Shown here piece after piece: positions 38,919 to 47,190 of a stretch of 56,566 bases of DNA. This DNA is from Candidatus Dormiibacterota bacterium (GTDB taxonomy: Bacteria > Chloroflexota > Dormibacteria > Dormibacterales > Dormibacteraceae). Within the stretch, counting starts at the first letter, position 1; each line of letters starts with the position of its first letter. The stretch covers positions 1 to 56,566 of the forward strand of contig PNAG01000022.1 of the NCBI GenBank assembly GCA_003169845.1, in the 5' to 3' direction. Under the pieces are notes generated by a model. The model did no database searches and had not been told where the DNA came from. It saw nothing but the letters and a program-made list of their open reading frames with translations. Both the position numbers and the translations under genes were made by a program.

Positions 38919-39682
38919 TGTTCCTGGTGGACGCGCGCATAACCGGCAAGCGCCTGGTCGCGCGCGACATGTACGTCATCACGATGCACGCTCCGCAGAT
39001 CGCCGCGACGGTGCTGCCCGGTCAGTTCGTGAACATCGGCTGGTCACCGGGCCCGTTGCTTCGTAGGCCTTTTTCCGTGTATCGCGTCGACGGCGAGCGA
39101 ATCGAGATTGTTTTGAAAGCGGTGGGCTCTGGAACTGCGCAGCTGCTCTCAATGATCCAGGGGGACCGAGTCAGCTGCCTCGGGCCGCTGGGACATGGAT
39201 TCGAGATCAGAGCTGGCACGCGCACAGCGGTCCTCGTGAGCGGCGGGTTGGGAGTCGCGTCGATGACGCTCGCTGCGAGGCAAGCCGCCGCGCTGGGAAT
39301 CCGAGTGACCTGGGTCCACGGCGCCCGCACGAAGGAAGACCTGTGCTCCGAATCCGACGGGGACGACCTCATCTGGGCCACGGACGACGGCTCGAAGGGT
39401 GTGAAGGGCACCGCCGTGGCCGCCGCGCCGGATGCCGACCTCGTGCTGGCCTGCGGGCCCAACCGCATGCTCGCGGCCGCCGCCGAGCGGTGGCCGGACG
39501 CGCAGGTCGCGGTCGAGACCTACATGGGCTGCGGCACGGGGGTGTGCCTCGGCTGCGCCGTCCCGCTGAAGCGCGGAGGCTATGACCGCGCGTGCAAAGA
39601 GGGCCCGGTCTATCGGGCGGCAGACATCGACTGGGAGGCCTTGCCATCCCATCTCTCGTACGCGGTTCCGGTTCCGGCGTGA
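38918..39682 (+). CDS. pyrK: Dihydroorotate dehydrogenase electron-transfer subunit
   Basis: A 254-residue FAD and 2Fe-2S protein passing electrons from PyrD to NAD. FAD-binding RRPFSVYRV, the NAD-binding GGLGVASM segment and the C-terminal cluster motif GCGTGVCLGCAVP...ACKEGPVY supply four Cys. GTG 38918 shares one base with the carAB stop. With PyrD it forms the class 1B enzyme of Gram-positive type. The open frame extends upstream into carAB but has no homology there. Confidence 0.94.
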
Positions 39683-40623
39683 ACCGCCAGGCGCGCGCAG
39701 GGCGCAATGCAAACGTCGACACGTCGGTCGAGGTCGGCATTCTGAAGCTGCGCGGGCCGGTGCTCGCCGCGTCGGGCACGTTCGGTTACGGGACCGAGGT
39801 GCCGCTACTCGAGCGGGAGGCGCTCGGAGCCATGGTCTCGAAGGGCATCTTCCTGCGGCCGCGGGCCGGCACGCCCCCGCCTCGCATTGCCGAAACGCCG
39901 AGCGGGATGCTCAATGCGATCGGACTTCAGGGCCCGGGGGTCGAGGCGCTCATCCGCGATTACGCGCCGAGATGGGCGGAGTGGGATTTCCCGGTGTTCG
40001 TCAACATCAACGGCGAGTCGGCGGACGAGTACGGCGAGCTCGCGGCGCGACTGGACGGCGTGCCCGGAGTCGCGGGCTTCGAGATCAACATCTCGTGCCC
40101 CAACGTCGAGCAGGGCGGCCTTTACTTCGGCAACGACCCGCGCGCCGCGGCGGCGGTGACCGAAGCCGTGCGCAAGCGGACCCGCCTCCCGGTCTGGGTG
40201 AAGCTCACGCCCATGGTCACCGACATCGGTGTCATCGCCCGCGCCGTAGAGGCCGCCGGAGCCGACGCGCTCTGCGCGATCAACACGTTCGTCGGGATGT
40301 CGGTCGACCTCAACTCCTACGAACCTCGGCTCAGCTTCCGGACCGGAGGTCTCTCCGGTCCGGCCATCCGCCCTCTCGCCGTGCACCTGGCCCACCAGGC
40401 CGCGCGTGCGGTGAGGATCCCGGTGATCGGTGTCGGTGGGATCGCGCGGGCGGAGGACGCGCTCGAATTCCTGGTCGCGGGCTGCACCGCGGTCCAGGTC
40501 GGCACCGCCACCTTCGTCAACCCCCTCGCCATCGCCGAAGTGAACGACGGCATCGCCGCATTCCTCGAAGCCAAGGGCTTCAGCTCGCTGGCCGATCTCC
40601 CGCGTTTTCTGCCTCGAGACTGA
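39679..40623 (+). CDS. pyrD: Dihydroorotate dehydrogenase, class 1B catalytic subunit
   Basis: A 314-residue FMN barrel oxidising dihydroorotate. SGTFGYG, LNAIGLQGPG, the active-site Cys in INISCPNVEQGG, VKLTPMVTD and IGVGGIARAEDALEF (phosphate binding) are visible; Cys as base marks class 1. GTG 39679 overlaps the pyrK stop (GTGA). It is the last recognisable pyr gene; pyrC, pyrE and pyrF are not in the window, so the pathway must be completed elsewhere. Confidence 0.95.
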   Translation: MNRQARAGRNANVDTSVEVGILKLRGPVLAASGTFGYGTEVPLLEREALGAMVSKGIFLRPRAGTPPPRIAETPSGMLNAIGLQGPGVEALIRDYAPRWAEWDFPVFVNINGESADEYGELAARLDGVPGVAGFEINISCPNVEQGGLYFGNDPRAAAAVTEAVRKRTRLPVWVKLTPMVTDIGVIARAVEAAGADALCAINTFVGMSVDLNSYEPRLSFRTGGLSGPAIRPLAVHLAHQAARAVRIPVIGVGGIARAEDALEFLVAGCTAVQVGTATFVNPLAIAEVNDGIAAFLEAKGFSSLADLPRFLPRD

Positions 40624-40652
40624 TTCCCGAGCAGTCGTGGGATCATCGCGGG

Positions 40653-41117
40653 GTGAGCAAGATTCACGAGTCGGTCGACATCAAGGCTCCCGCCAGCCGC
40701 GTCTGGGCAGTCGTCCAGGAAGACGTCGAGCACGCGCCGAAATGGTCTTCCTATCTGGCCAAGGCGGAGAAGCTCGACGACGGGCCTCCCGGACAAGGCA
40801 CCCGCTATCGCTACCAGCTCGACCTTCCGGGCGGGTTCAAGGAAACGATCGAGGTGGAGCAGACCACCTACCTGAAGCTGAAGCGGTGCGCGGGCCGGTT
40901 CACGCGCGGCCCGCTGAAGGGCACGTGGGCGTACACGTACACAGAGAAAAAGGACGGCACCACGCACGTCGTCTATGACATGGACTACGAGCTCGGAGGT
41001 CTGCTCCGCTTCACCGGTGGGCTGCTGACGAAGCAGTACGCGGAAGGGATCCGCAAGACCATGGCGGCACTCAAGACGTACGTGGAGTCAGGCAAGGGAC
41101 CGAAGGCCAAGGCGTAA
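40653..41117 (+). CDS. SRPBCC-family protein (polyketide cyclase/START-like)
   Basis: A 154-residue START/SRPBCC-fold protein: HESVDIKAPASRVWAVVQEDVEHAPKWSSYLAKAEKL is the typical first strand and helix pair, followed by beta strands and a long C-terminal helix with a basic end. The fold binds small hydrophobic ligands; the ligand is unknown. GTG 40653 has a weak GGG upstream. It is 29 bases after pyrD on the same strand and ends 6 bases from the convergent Rid gene. Confidence 0.8.
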   Translation: MSKIHESVDIKAPASRVWAVVQEDVEHAPKWSSYLAKAEKLDDGPPGQGTRYRYQLDLPGGFKETIEVEQTTYLKLKRCAGRFTRGPLKGTWAYTYTEKKDGTTHVVYDMDYELGGLLRFTGGLLTKQYAEGIRKTMAALKTYVESGKGPKAKA

Positions 41118-41123
41118 GCCGGC

Positions 41124-41513
41124 TCAGTCGAGCTGGGCTTCCGCCTCGATCTCCACCTTCCACCGCTCATCCAGCAGACTTTTGACCACGACCATCGTCG
41201 CCGCCGGGGCGGCAGAGCCGAGCGCCTCACCGTGCGCCTTGCCGACGGCGGCCGCGAACGCGGTGTCGGTCAAGAACATTCGTGTGCGTACGACCTGATC
41301 GAGTGACGCACCCGCCTCGTGGAGCGCAGCTTCGATGATCTCGAAGCACCGCCTGGCCTGGATGTATGGGTCCGGGTCGACCGTGCCATCGGGCCAGATC
41401 GGCGCCGTGCCCGAAACCAGGACCCGGTTGCCCACGCGAAGGGCGCGACTGAACCCAATCGTCTTTTCGAACGGGGAGCCCGACCGGATACGCCGGCGTT
41501 CTGTCGAGGTCAG
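41124..41513 (-). CDS. Rid-family (RidA/YjgF-like) protein, probable CTG start
   Basis: About 129 residues of Rid-fold protein: RRRIRSGSPFEKTIGFSRALRVGNRVLVSGTAP, a catalytic-type Arg in VVRTRMFLTD, and VVVKSLLDERWKVEIEAEA at the end. Rid proteins hydrolyse reactive enamines/imines or act on related substrates. The conserved N-terminus begins a few codons after CTG 41513. The frame contains no ATG, GTG or TTG nearby; the next GTG would remove about 22 conserved residues. CTG overlaps the stop of the upstream gene as CTGA. It is the second gene of a two-gene minus-strand unit. Confidence 0.85.
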   Translation of the reverse strand: MTSTERRRIRSGSPFEKTIGFSRALRVGNRVLVSGTAPIWPDGTVDPDPYIQARRCFEIIEAALHEAGASLDQVVRTRMFLTDTAFAAAVGKAHGEALGSAAPAATMVVVKSLLDERWKVEIEAEAQLD

Positions 41514-42010
41514 GGGCGCTTGAAGGGCAGCAGCTCCAGCTGCTCGAAGCGATCCTGCACCGCGGTCCGCAGCTCGTTCGAAAGCGCCGTCAGGCGCTGC
41601 TGAGGGTTGTCCTCGATCGCGATCGCTCGCAGCTTTCGCAGCGCGGTCTGCATGGCGTAAAGGCCTGCCGGCTCGTTGCTCGTCAGCTTGGCCGCCGCGC
41701 CGCGGAGCTCCCGCGTGAGCTCTTCGTGGCCGTGAGCGCGCAGCCAGTTGGACAGCCGTGCGGCCGCCACCAGCACGCGTTGCGTCTTCGGGTTCAGGCC
41801 TGACGGCACGTTTTCGTGCGGTCGGTTTTGAAACACGGACGGGACGCTCGCGGGGCGCTGCAGAGAACGTATGCGCTTGAGGGTGCCTTTCAGGTGAGGG
41901 CCCAGCATGACGAGGACCCCGGCGAGCACGAGGAGGCCCACCACAAACCCCACCAGGACCTCCAGCAGCATTTTCCCTAGGGTACGCTTGAACGGCGCCG
42001 CTGTTGTCAT
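41510..42010 (-). CDS. Single-pass membrane protein of unknown function
   Basis: A 166-residue protein with one N-terminal membrane helix (about 15-37, LLEVLVGFVVGLLVLAGVLVML) and a helical, charged cytoplasmic or extracytoplasmic part (LSNWLRAHGHEELTRELRGAAAKL, TALRKLRAIAIEDNPQQRLTALSNEL). I do not recognise it. ATG 42010 is used; ATG about 13 codons further in, preceded by AGGG, is an alternative. Its start overlaps the start of the divergent SDR gene, and its stop overlaps the Rid gene by CTGA. Confidence 0.65.
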   Translation of the reverse strand: MTTAAPFKRTLGKMLLEVLVGFVVGLLVLAGVLVMLGPHLKGTLKRIRSLQRPASVPSVFQNRPHENVPSGLNPKTQRVLVAAARLSNWLRAHGHEELTRELRGAAAKLTSNEPAGLYAMQTALRKLRAIAIEDNPQQRLTALSNELRTAVQDRFEQLELLPFKRP

Positions 42011-42842
42011 GCAATCGGGGATCCCCCCGAACTCACAGCGAAGCCACAGGTTTCGCGCGGAACACGGAGGTAGGGGTACGGGCAAATCCACACCGGTCGC
42101 GGTCATCACGGGGGCGTCCTCAGGGATAGGCGCCGCCACGTCGGTCGCTCTCGGGCGGATGGGCTTCCAGATCGTTGTCGGCGCGCGTCGCCTGGATCGC
42201 CTCAAGCGGGTTGCCGGCGAGGAAGGCATTGCGATTGCGCTCGACGTCACCGACAAGAAGAGCATCGAGGCGTTCGTGCGCGAGGTTTCCAAAAAGTTTG
42301 GGCGCATCGACGTGCTGGTCAACAACGCGGGCGGGGCGCTGGGACTCACGCCGATTGAAAAAGCATCGGACGAAGACTGGATCGGCATGTGGCAGGTCAA
42401 TGTGCTCGGTTTGATGTGGATGACCCGGGCGTGCCTACCGCTGCTGCGCAAGGCCAAGCATGGCCACGTTGTGAACATCGGATCGATCGCTGGGTTCGAG
42501 ACCTACAAAGGAGGCGCCGGCTACACCGCCGCCAAGCATGCCGTGCGTGCGATCACGCGCACGCTTCGGCTCGAGCTCAACGGAGAACCGATCCGCGTGA
42601 CCGAGATCGACCCCGGTCTCGTCGAGACCGAGTTCAGCGTCGTGCGCTTCCATGGCGACCGCAAGGCGGCCAAAGCCGTCTACGAGGGTTTGAAGCCGCT
42701 GTCCGCCGAGGACATCGCGGACTGCGTGGTCTTCGCTGTCACGCGGCCTCCGCACGTGGACATCGATGAGATCGTGGTGCGCCCGGTGGCCCAGGCCACC
42801 GCCCAGGTGGTTGCCCGCAAGACCACAAAAGGAAGGAGTTAA
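42009..42842 (+). CDS. Short-chain dehydrogenase/reductase (classical SDR)
   Basis: Classical SDR: cofactor loop TGASSGIGAATS, NNAG in VLVNNAGGALG, Ser in IGSIAGFE, and YTAAKHA (YxxxK) give a complete active site; closest in pattern to the YdfG/serine-3-dehydrogenase group acting on 3-hydroxy acids. From ATG 42009 it has about 277 residues, but the first 25 look non-homologous and lack a ribosome-binding site. ACG 42078, 7 bases after a perfect GGAGG, starts GKSTPVAVITG exactly where the family begins and may be the true start. Divergent overlap with the membrane protein gene. Confidence 0.88.
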   Translation: MQSGIPPNSQRSHRFRAEHGGRGTGKSTPVAVITGASSGIGAATSVALGRMGFQIVVGARRLDRLKRVAGEEGIAIALDVTDKKSIEAFVREVSKKFGRIDVLVNNAGGALGLTPIEKASDEDWIGMWQVNVLGLMWMTRACLPLLRKAKHGHVVNIGSIAGFETYKGGAGYTAAKHAVRAITRTLRLELNGEPIRVTEIDPGLVETEFSVVRFHGDRKAAKAVYEGLKPLSAEDIADCVVFAVTRPPHVDIDEIVVRPVAQATAQVVARKTTKGRS

Positions 42843-42857
42843 CGCCAGATCTGCGTG

Positions 42858-43025
42858 GCGGGTAGGCCGGGCTTCGCCAGGCCGTCTAACCCGCATCCAT
42901 GAATGTCGCCTGCTCGTAGTGAGGAGTGACCACTTAGATAAGTCCCATCCGCATACCGGAAGGAGAGCAGCGCCTGCGGCGCAGCCGCACGCGCGATGAG
43001 AGGAAACCATCCGGGTTTCCTCCAT
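42858..43025 (+). repeat. Dispersed structured element A, copy 3
   Basis: A hairpin in the position of hairpin A (42858-42894, arms GCGGGT/AACCCGC with inner pairs), a 49-base spacer ending in TAGATAAGT, then the core: CCCATC, CATACCGGAAGG, GAGCAG, P2 with outer pairs GCGC (42970-42973)/GCGC (42991-42994), and P3 (42996-43025, GAGGAAACC/GGTTTCCTC, loop ATCCG, one base missing in the 3' arm). It lies between convergent genes (SDR stop 42842, lipoprotein stop 43028), so it is not a leader of either. Confidence 0.78.
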
Positions 43026-43027
43026 TC

Positions 43028-43423
43028 CTATTCGTAGTAGTTCTGTCCCAGCTCGATCCAGCCAGGATTCGGACATCCGCTCGAGGTGTGAGCGTGCGTG
43101 CAGTGCACTCCGATCTTGGGTCCCGGGTCGATGTAGAGCTGGCCGTGGATCACCAGCGCGTCTCCCGCGTGGGCGGGGACCGAGGGCGCGAGGGATGTGT
43201 TGTGGTCGATCTCGAGCACCTCGCCCGTCGATGCTTTGATCTCGAACCGCTCGTGCCCGCCGGATTCCACGGGGTCGTTCAACACTGTCGCGTCGAACGT
43301 CACCTCCGCGCCATTGGTGCTGTTGACGATGTCCTGGTGAAGTCCCTGGTCATCCGGGGTCTCGCGGCCGCCGCACGCGAGCAGCGCAAGCGCCACCGCG
43401 AGCGCGATGCAGAGCCGCCTCAT
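43028..43423 (-). CDS. DUF3465 lipoprotein
   Basis: A 131-residue lipoprotein: signal peptide MRRLCIALAVALALLAC with lipobox LLAC, Cys17 being the lipidated residue. The mature domain (AEVTFDATVLNDPVESGGHERFEI, LVIHGQLYIDP, GVHCTHAHTSSGCPNPGWIELGQNYYE) matches DUF3465, a small beta-barrel/OB-like extracytoplasmic domain of unknown role. Two Cys in the HCTH and GCPN segments may form a disulfide. ATG overlaps the hisA stop (ATGA), although a functional link to histidine synthesis is not evident. Confidence 0.82.
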   Translation of the reverse strand: MRRLCIALAVALALLACGGRETPDDQGLHQDIVNSTNGAEVTFDATVLNDPVESGGHERFEIKASTGEVLEIDHNTSLAPSVPAHAGDALVIHGQLYIDPGPKIGVHCTHAHTSSGCPNPGWIELGQNYYE

Positions 43424-44124
43424 TTCCCCAGCGCCTGCTCGAGCGTGATGCGTCCCTCGTAGAGGGCCTTGCCGAGGATGACCGCATACGCGCCGGCTGC
43501 GGCGACCTGCGCGATCTCGTCGAGCGATGAGATGCCGCCCGAGTAGTGCACGGGAAGGCCGGTCATCGAGCGCACTCTGGCCAGTGTCGCCAGGTCAGGA
43601 CCCGACAGCGTGCCGTCTCTGTCGATGCATGTCACGATCACGCCGGCCAGAGGCAACCTGTCCCAGCGGGCGAGGAGGGATCCGATCATGACCGGTTCGG
43701 TCTCGGTCCAGCCGCTGACCGCCGCCTTCTCGTCGCGCACGTCCAGGGCGGTCAAAACGCGTCCAGGATGCCGCCGGGCGCATCTCTCGAGGAGGTGCGG
43801 GTCACGCACGGCCGCGGTGCCCATGACCACTGCTTGGGCGCCCAAGCTGAGCCAGGCGTCGACTGCCTCGGCCGATCGAATCCCACCAGCGACCTGGACC
43901 TCGACGTCATTCCGCCGCACGATCGACTCGATGACCGTCTTGTTCTCGCCAGTGCCGCGGGCGCCGTCAAGGTCGACCACGTGGAGGCGCTTGGCACCGG
44001 CTTGGGCGAACTCGGCCGCCACGTCGAGGGGATCGTCCGAGTAAACGGTCGGCTTCCCGTAGTCGCCTTTGACCAGGCGAACGCAGCGCCCGCCCAAGAG
44101 ATCAATCGCCGGGATGACCACCAA
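43420..44124 (-). CDS. hisA: ProFAR isomerase (HisA)
   Basis: A 234-residue (beta/alpha)8 barrel converting ProFAR to PRFAR in histidine synthesis. VIPAIDLLGGRCVRLVKGDY holds the first catalytic Asp, VAGGIRSAEAV and YSGGISSLDEI the two phosphate sites, and CIDRDGTLSG the second Asp. TTG 44124 or the following GTG is the start, with GGAGG about 10 bases upstream inside a small hairpin. No other his gene is nearby, so this is an isolated pathway gene; a dual HisA/TrpF (PriA) role is possible in lineages lacking trpF. Confidence 0.92.
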   Translation of the reverse strand: MVVIPAIDLLGGRCVRLVKGDYGKPTVYSDDPLDVAAEFAQAGAKRLHVVDLDGARGTGENKTVIESIVRRNDVEVQVAGGIRSAEAVDAWLSLGAQAVVMGTAAVRDPHLLERCARRHPGRVLTALDVRDEKAAVSGWTETEPVMIGSLLARWDRLPLAGVIVTCIDRDGTLSGPDLATLARVRSMTGLPVHYSGGISSLDEIAQVAAAGAYAVILGKALYEGRITLEQALGK

Positions 44125-44134
44125 GGTTCCTGAT

Positions 44135-44150
44135 CCTCCGCGGTCGGAGG
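44135..44150 (-). promoter_or_regulatory. Small hairpin over the hisA ribosome-binding site
   Basis: CCTCCG (44135-44140) and CGGAGG (44145-44150) form a 6-bp stem with loop CGGT. On the minus strand the arm nearer the start contains the GGAGG presumed to serve hisA, so the fold would compete with ribosome binding. It could also be just a short intergenic spacer. Confidence 0.3.
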
Positions 44151-44151
44151 C

Positions 44152-44643
44152 CTACCTGTAGTTGGTGAACTGAAGGGGAACCGGGATGTCCTCCGCTTCG
44201 CGCAGGGCCTTGATCACGAGCTGCAGCGTGTCCTTGTCCTTGCCCACCACCCGAAGCTGGTCGCCCTGGATGCGCACCTGGACCTTGGGCGACACGTTCT
44301 GGATTCGCTTGCGCAGGTCGCGCGCGATGTCGTCGGTGATTCCTGCATTGAGCTGAATCTCGATCTGGCCTCGACCCTTGCCGACGGTCTTCGGATCGCC
44401 CGCCTTGAAGAGCTTCGGCGAAAGTTGCCTCCTGGCGCCCTTCTCGCGCAGGACCTGAAGGGCCGCCTTCGCCCTTTCCTCGCTGGCCGAATCGATCAGG
44501 ATCCGGTTTTCCTGGTGGTCATACACCGTGGCCGTGTCTTTGAAGTCGTAGCGCGTGCCGACCTCGCGGCGCGCCTGGTCCAGCGCGTTGGTCAGCTCGG
44601 CCGCGTCGAACTCCGAGACGACGTCGAAAGAGGACTCAGCCAC
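44152..44643 (-). CDS. YajQ-family nucleotide-binding protein
   Basis: A 163-residue YajQ/UPF0234 protein with two ferredoxin-like halves. AESSFDVVSEFDAAELTNALDQA at the start, RYDFKDT, and the C-terminal VQVRIQGDQLRVVGKDKDTLQLVI are standard. Some members bind cyclic di-GMP; others bind tRNA or nucleotides. GTG 44643 gives exactly the family length; the open frame upstream is shadow. It overlaps the preceding hypothetical gene by 8 bases on the same strand. Confidence 0.92.
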   Translation of the reverse strand: MAESSFDVVSEFDAAELTNALDQARREVGTRYDFKDTATVYDHQENRILIDSASEERAKAALQVLREKGARRQLSPKLFKAGDPKTVGKGRGQIEIQLNAGITDDIARDLRKRIQNVSPKVQVRIQGDQLRVVGKDKDTLQLVIKALREAEDIPVPLQFTNYR

Positions 44644-45016
44644 TGCTGGCGTGAAGGATCGCGTTAATGCCAATGACGACCGCGGCCACCGCCAGCGCGA
44701 GGCCGGCCACCGAGGTGAGCACCAGCAGCGCGCCAATTCCCGCGGTGCCTTCGTCGAGGGGCTCCACGGCGGGCTTGTCGTACGGGTCCGGACCGTAGTC
44801 GAGGTCATCGACTCCCGCCTCGCGCGCTCGCCGGACCAGTTCGTCGAGCGCGGGCTTGCCGCCCGGTGGCAGCGGCTTGTCGCTCAGTGTGGCGACCGCG
44901 TCTTTGAGGTTGTCCCGGGTCCGGCCGAGCTCGGCCACCACCATGTCGAGCGTCTGCATGGCAGCCGGGGTCGGCTGCTCTCGGCGAAGGTCCGCGATGA
45001 TGCCGTACACGCTCAC
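44636..45016 (-). CDS. Hypothetical protein with C-terminal membrane helix
   Basis: A 126-residue protein with a helical N-terminal part (ADLRREQPTPAAMQTLDMVVAELGRTRDNLKDAVATL), an acidic, Pro-rich middle (DDLDYGPDPYDKPAVEPLDEG), then one hydrophobic segment (about 92-119, GALLVLTSVAGLALAVAAVVIGI). Tail-anchored topology is likely. Family not recognised. GTG 45016 lies 8 bases after TATGAA on the minus strand, suggesting a leaderless start. It is the first gene of the unit with the YajQ-family gene and hisA. Confidence 0.65.
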   Translation of the reverse strand: MSVYGIIADLRREQPTPAAMQTLDMVVAELGRTRDNLKDAVATLSDKPLPPGGKPALDELVRRAREAGVDDLDYGPDPYDKPAVEPLDEGTAGIGALLVLTSVAGLALAVAAVVIGINAILHASSG

Positions 45017-45061
45017 AGTCCGGATTCATAACAGAAGCCGGGCGTGCCGTGCAGCCGGGCC

Positions 45062-45067
45062 TACACT
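45062..45067 (+). promoter_or_regulatory. -10 box of ilvE
   Basis: TACACT, 7 bases before the ATG at 45075. No -35 box is evident. The spacing puts the predicted transcription start on the A of ATG (leaderless mRNA). Confidence 0.45.
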
Positions 45068-45074
45068 TATTTCG

Positions 45075-46040
45075 ATGAGCGTGGAGGCGAAATCGAAGGC
45101 CGCGGTCAAGAAACGCGCGGTTCATCCCAACACCTGGGTCTTTCACGAAGGGGAGTTCGCTCGGTACCACGACGTGCGTCTCGGCCTGATGACGCACGCG
45201 CTTCACTACGGCACCGGCGTGTTCGAAGGCATTCGCGCCTACTGGAACGCAAAGCAGCAGCAGCTCCACCTGCTCGAGGCGGCGCACCACTACGAGCGCA
45301 TGCGCCGATCGGCCAACGTGATGCGGATGACCCTGCCGCATTCGACTGAAGAGCTGGTCAACTTCACGCTCGACCTGCTGCGCCGCAACGAGTTCAAGAC
45401 CGACGTGTACGTCCGGCCGCTCCTCTATACGTCGAGCGAAGAGATCGGAGTTCGACTGCACAACCTGGAGCACAGCTTTTTCATCTACGCGATACCGTTC
45501 GGCAACTACGTCGAGATCGAGTCGGGTATTCGCTGCATGGTGAGCACGTGGCGGAGGGTGCCGGACCAGTCACTGCCGGCGCGCGCGAAGATCACAGGCT
45601 CCTACGCGCAGTCGGCGCTCGCGAAGTCGGAGGCGGTCGAGTCGGGATTTGACGAGGCGATCGTGCTGACGGTCGACGGGCATGTCTCCGAAGGCTCCGC
45701 CGAGAACCTCTTCATGTTCAAAGACGGGACGTTCTTCACGCCACCGGTCACGGACGACATCCTCGAAGGCGTTACGCGAACGCTGATCATCAAGCTCATC
45801 AAAGACGAGCTGGGCATGCCAGCCGTCGAACGAAGCATCGACCGCACCGAGCTGTACACGTGCGATGAGCTCCTCCTGTGCGGTACGGGGGCGCAGATCT
45901 CACCGGTCGTCGAGGTGGATCGGCGACCGGTCGGCAACGGAAAGGTCGGCGAGTTCACCCAGGAGCTGCAGAACATTTACTTCGAAGCCGTGCGCGGCGA
46001 GTCGAAGAAGTACCAGGACTGGACGATCCCCGTCTATTAA
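45075..46040 (+). CDS. ilvE: Branched-chain amino-acid aminotransferase
   Basis: A 321-residue fold-type IV PLP enzyme. THALHYGTGVFEGIRAY near the start, the Schiff-base Lys in ARAKITGSYAQSALAKSEA, the Glu in GFDEAIVL, VSEGSAENLF, and the C-terminal ELLLCGTGAQISPVVEVD are all typical of class IV BCATs making Leu, Ile and Val. ATG 45075 fits the family and a -10 box 7 bases upstream. Glycerate kinase follows after 19 bases, probably on the same transcript. Confidence 0.94.
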   Translation: MSVEAKSKAAVKKRAVHPNTWVFHEGEFARYHDVRLGLMTHALHYGTGVFEGIRAYWNAKQQQLHLLEAAHHYERMRRSANVMRMTLPHSTEELVNFTLDLLRRNEFKTDVYVRPLLYTSSEEIGVRLHNLEHSFFIYAIPFGNYVEIESGIRCMVSTWRRVPDQSLPARAKITGSYAQSALAKSEAVESGFDEAIVLTVDGHVSEGSAENLFMFKDGTFFTPPVTDDILEGVTRTLIIKLIKDELGMPAVERSIDRTELYTCDELLLCGTGAQISPVVEVDRRPVGNGKVGEFTQELQNIYFEAVRGESKKYQDWTIPVY

Positions 46041-46059
46041 GGCCCGCACAAGTGCTCCG

Positions 46060-47190
46060 GTGAAAGTCGTCGTCGCCCCCAACGCTTTCAAGGGATCCCT
46101 AACCGCTTCCCAGGCCGCCGACGCGATCGCGCGCGGGGTGCGCGAGGTCTTTCCGGACGCCGAGGTGCTCGAGGTGCCGGTCGCGGATGGCGGCGACGGC
46201 ACCGTCGAAGCGCTGGTCAGCGCCCACCGCGGTACCTATCTGACCGCGGGCGTGGAAGGGCCGCTCGGGGATCCGGTGAGCGCCGTCTACGGGATGATCG
46301 ATGCGGGACGGACAGGGGTGATGGAGCTCGCCTCTGCGAGCGGGTTGACCCTGATCCCGGCCGGCCGCCGAGACCCGCGCAAGGCATCCACGTACGGGTT
46401 CGGTCAGCTGCTGGAGGCGGTTCGCGGGGCGGGCGCCGGCCAGGTCCTCGCCGGCATTGGGGGCTCCGCCACGAACGACGGTGGCGCCGGCATGGCACAG
46501 GCGCTTGGCTACCGGTTGCTGGACGCCGCGGGTCGCGATCTGCCGCGCGGGGGCGCCGCGCTGGCGCGCCTGGAGAGGATCGACCCTGCGGGATTCGATC
46601 CCGGCTGGCATGCGGTGAACATGATGGTGGCCTGCGACGTGACCAATCCGCTGACCGGTCCGCAGGGTGCGAGCGCGGTGTACGGGCCGCAGAAGGGAGC
46701 CGACGAGGCGTCGGTACGAGAGCTTGATGCCGCGCTGGTGAACTTCGCCGCGGTCATCGAGCGCGACCTCGGCAAGCGGGTGGCGGACGTGCCTGGAGCA
46801 GGCGCGGCGGGCGGCGCCGGCGCGGGGCTGCTGGCCTTTCTCGACGCCAGGCTGGTCCCCGGCGCTCCACTCATCGTGACCGCCAGTGGACTCGACGAGA
46901 AGCTGCCGGGCGCCGACCTGGTCATCACAGGGGAAGGGCGGGTGGATTCCCAGACGGCTTACGGCAAGGCGCCTGGCGAGGTGGCAAAACGCGCGCAAGC
47001 GGCTAGAATCCCGGTTCTCCTCATAGCCGGGAGCAAAGCGCCCGGCTGGGAGGCGTTGAGCGATCTCGGTGTCACCGCGGTGGTGACGCTGGACGAGGAA
47101 GGTGACAATCTGCAGCAGCTCATGGGAGATGCCGGCGAAATGCTGAAACGCGCCACCGTGCGGGCTTGCAAGGAACGCGCTTGGGAATAG
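46060..47190 (+). CDS. glxK: Glycerate 2-kinase (GlxK/GarK family)
   Basis: A 376-residue glycerate kinase of the bacterial GarK/GlxK family, forming 2-phosphoglycerate. KVVVAPNAFKGSLTASQAADAI at the start, PVADGGDGTVEAL, GIGGSATNDGGAGM, and DLVITGEGRVDSQTAYGKAPGEVAK are characteristic. GTG 46060 matches the family start; the frame is open upstream over ilvE only. The end overlaps the ECF sigma gene by 10 bases. It would link glyoxylate or serine-derived glycerate to glycolysis. Confidence 0.93.
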   Translation: MKVVVAPNAFKGSLTASQAADAIARGVREVFPDAEVLEVPVADGGDGTVEALVSAHRGTYLTAGVEGPLGDPVSAVYGMIDAGRTGVMELASASGLTLIPAGRRDPRKASTYGFGQLLEAVRGAGAGQVLAGIGGSATNDGGAGMAQALGYRLLDAAGRDLPRGGAALARLERIDPAGFDPGWHAVNMMVACDVTNPLTGPQGASAVYGPQKGADEASVRELDAALVNFAAVIERDLGKRVADVPGAGAAGGAGAGLLAFLDARLVPGAPLIVTASGLDEKLPGADLVITGEGRVDSQTAYGKAPGEVAKRAQAARIPVLLIAGSKAPGWEALSDLGVTAVVTLDEEGDNLQQLMGDAGEMLKRATVRACKERAWE

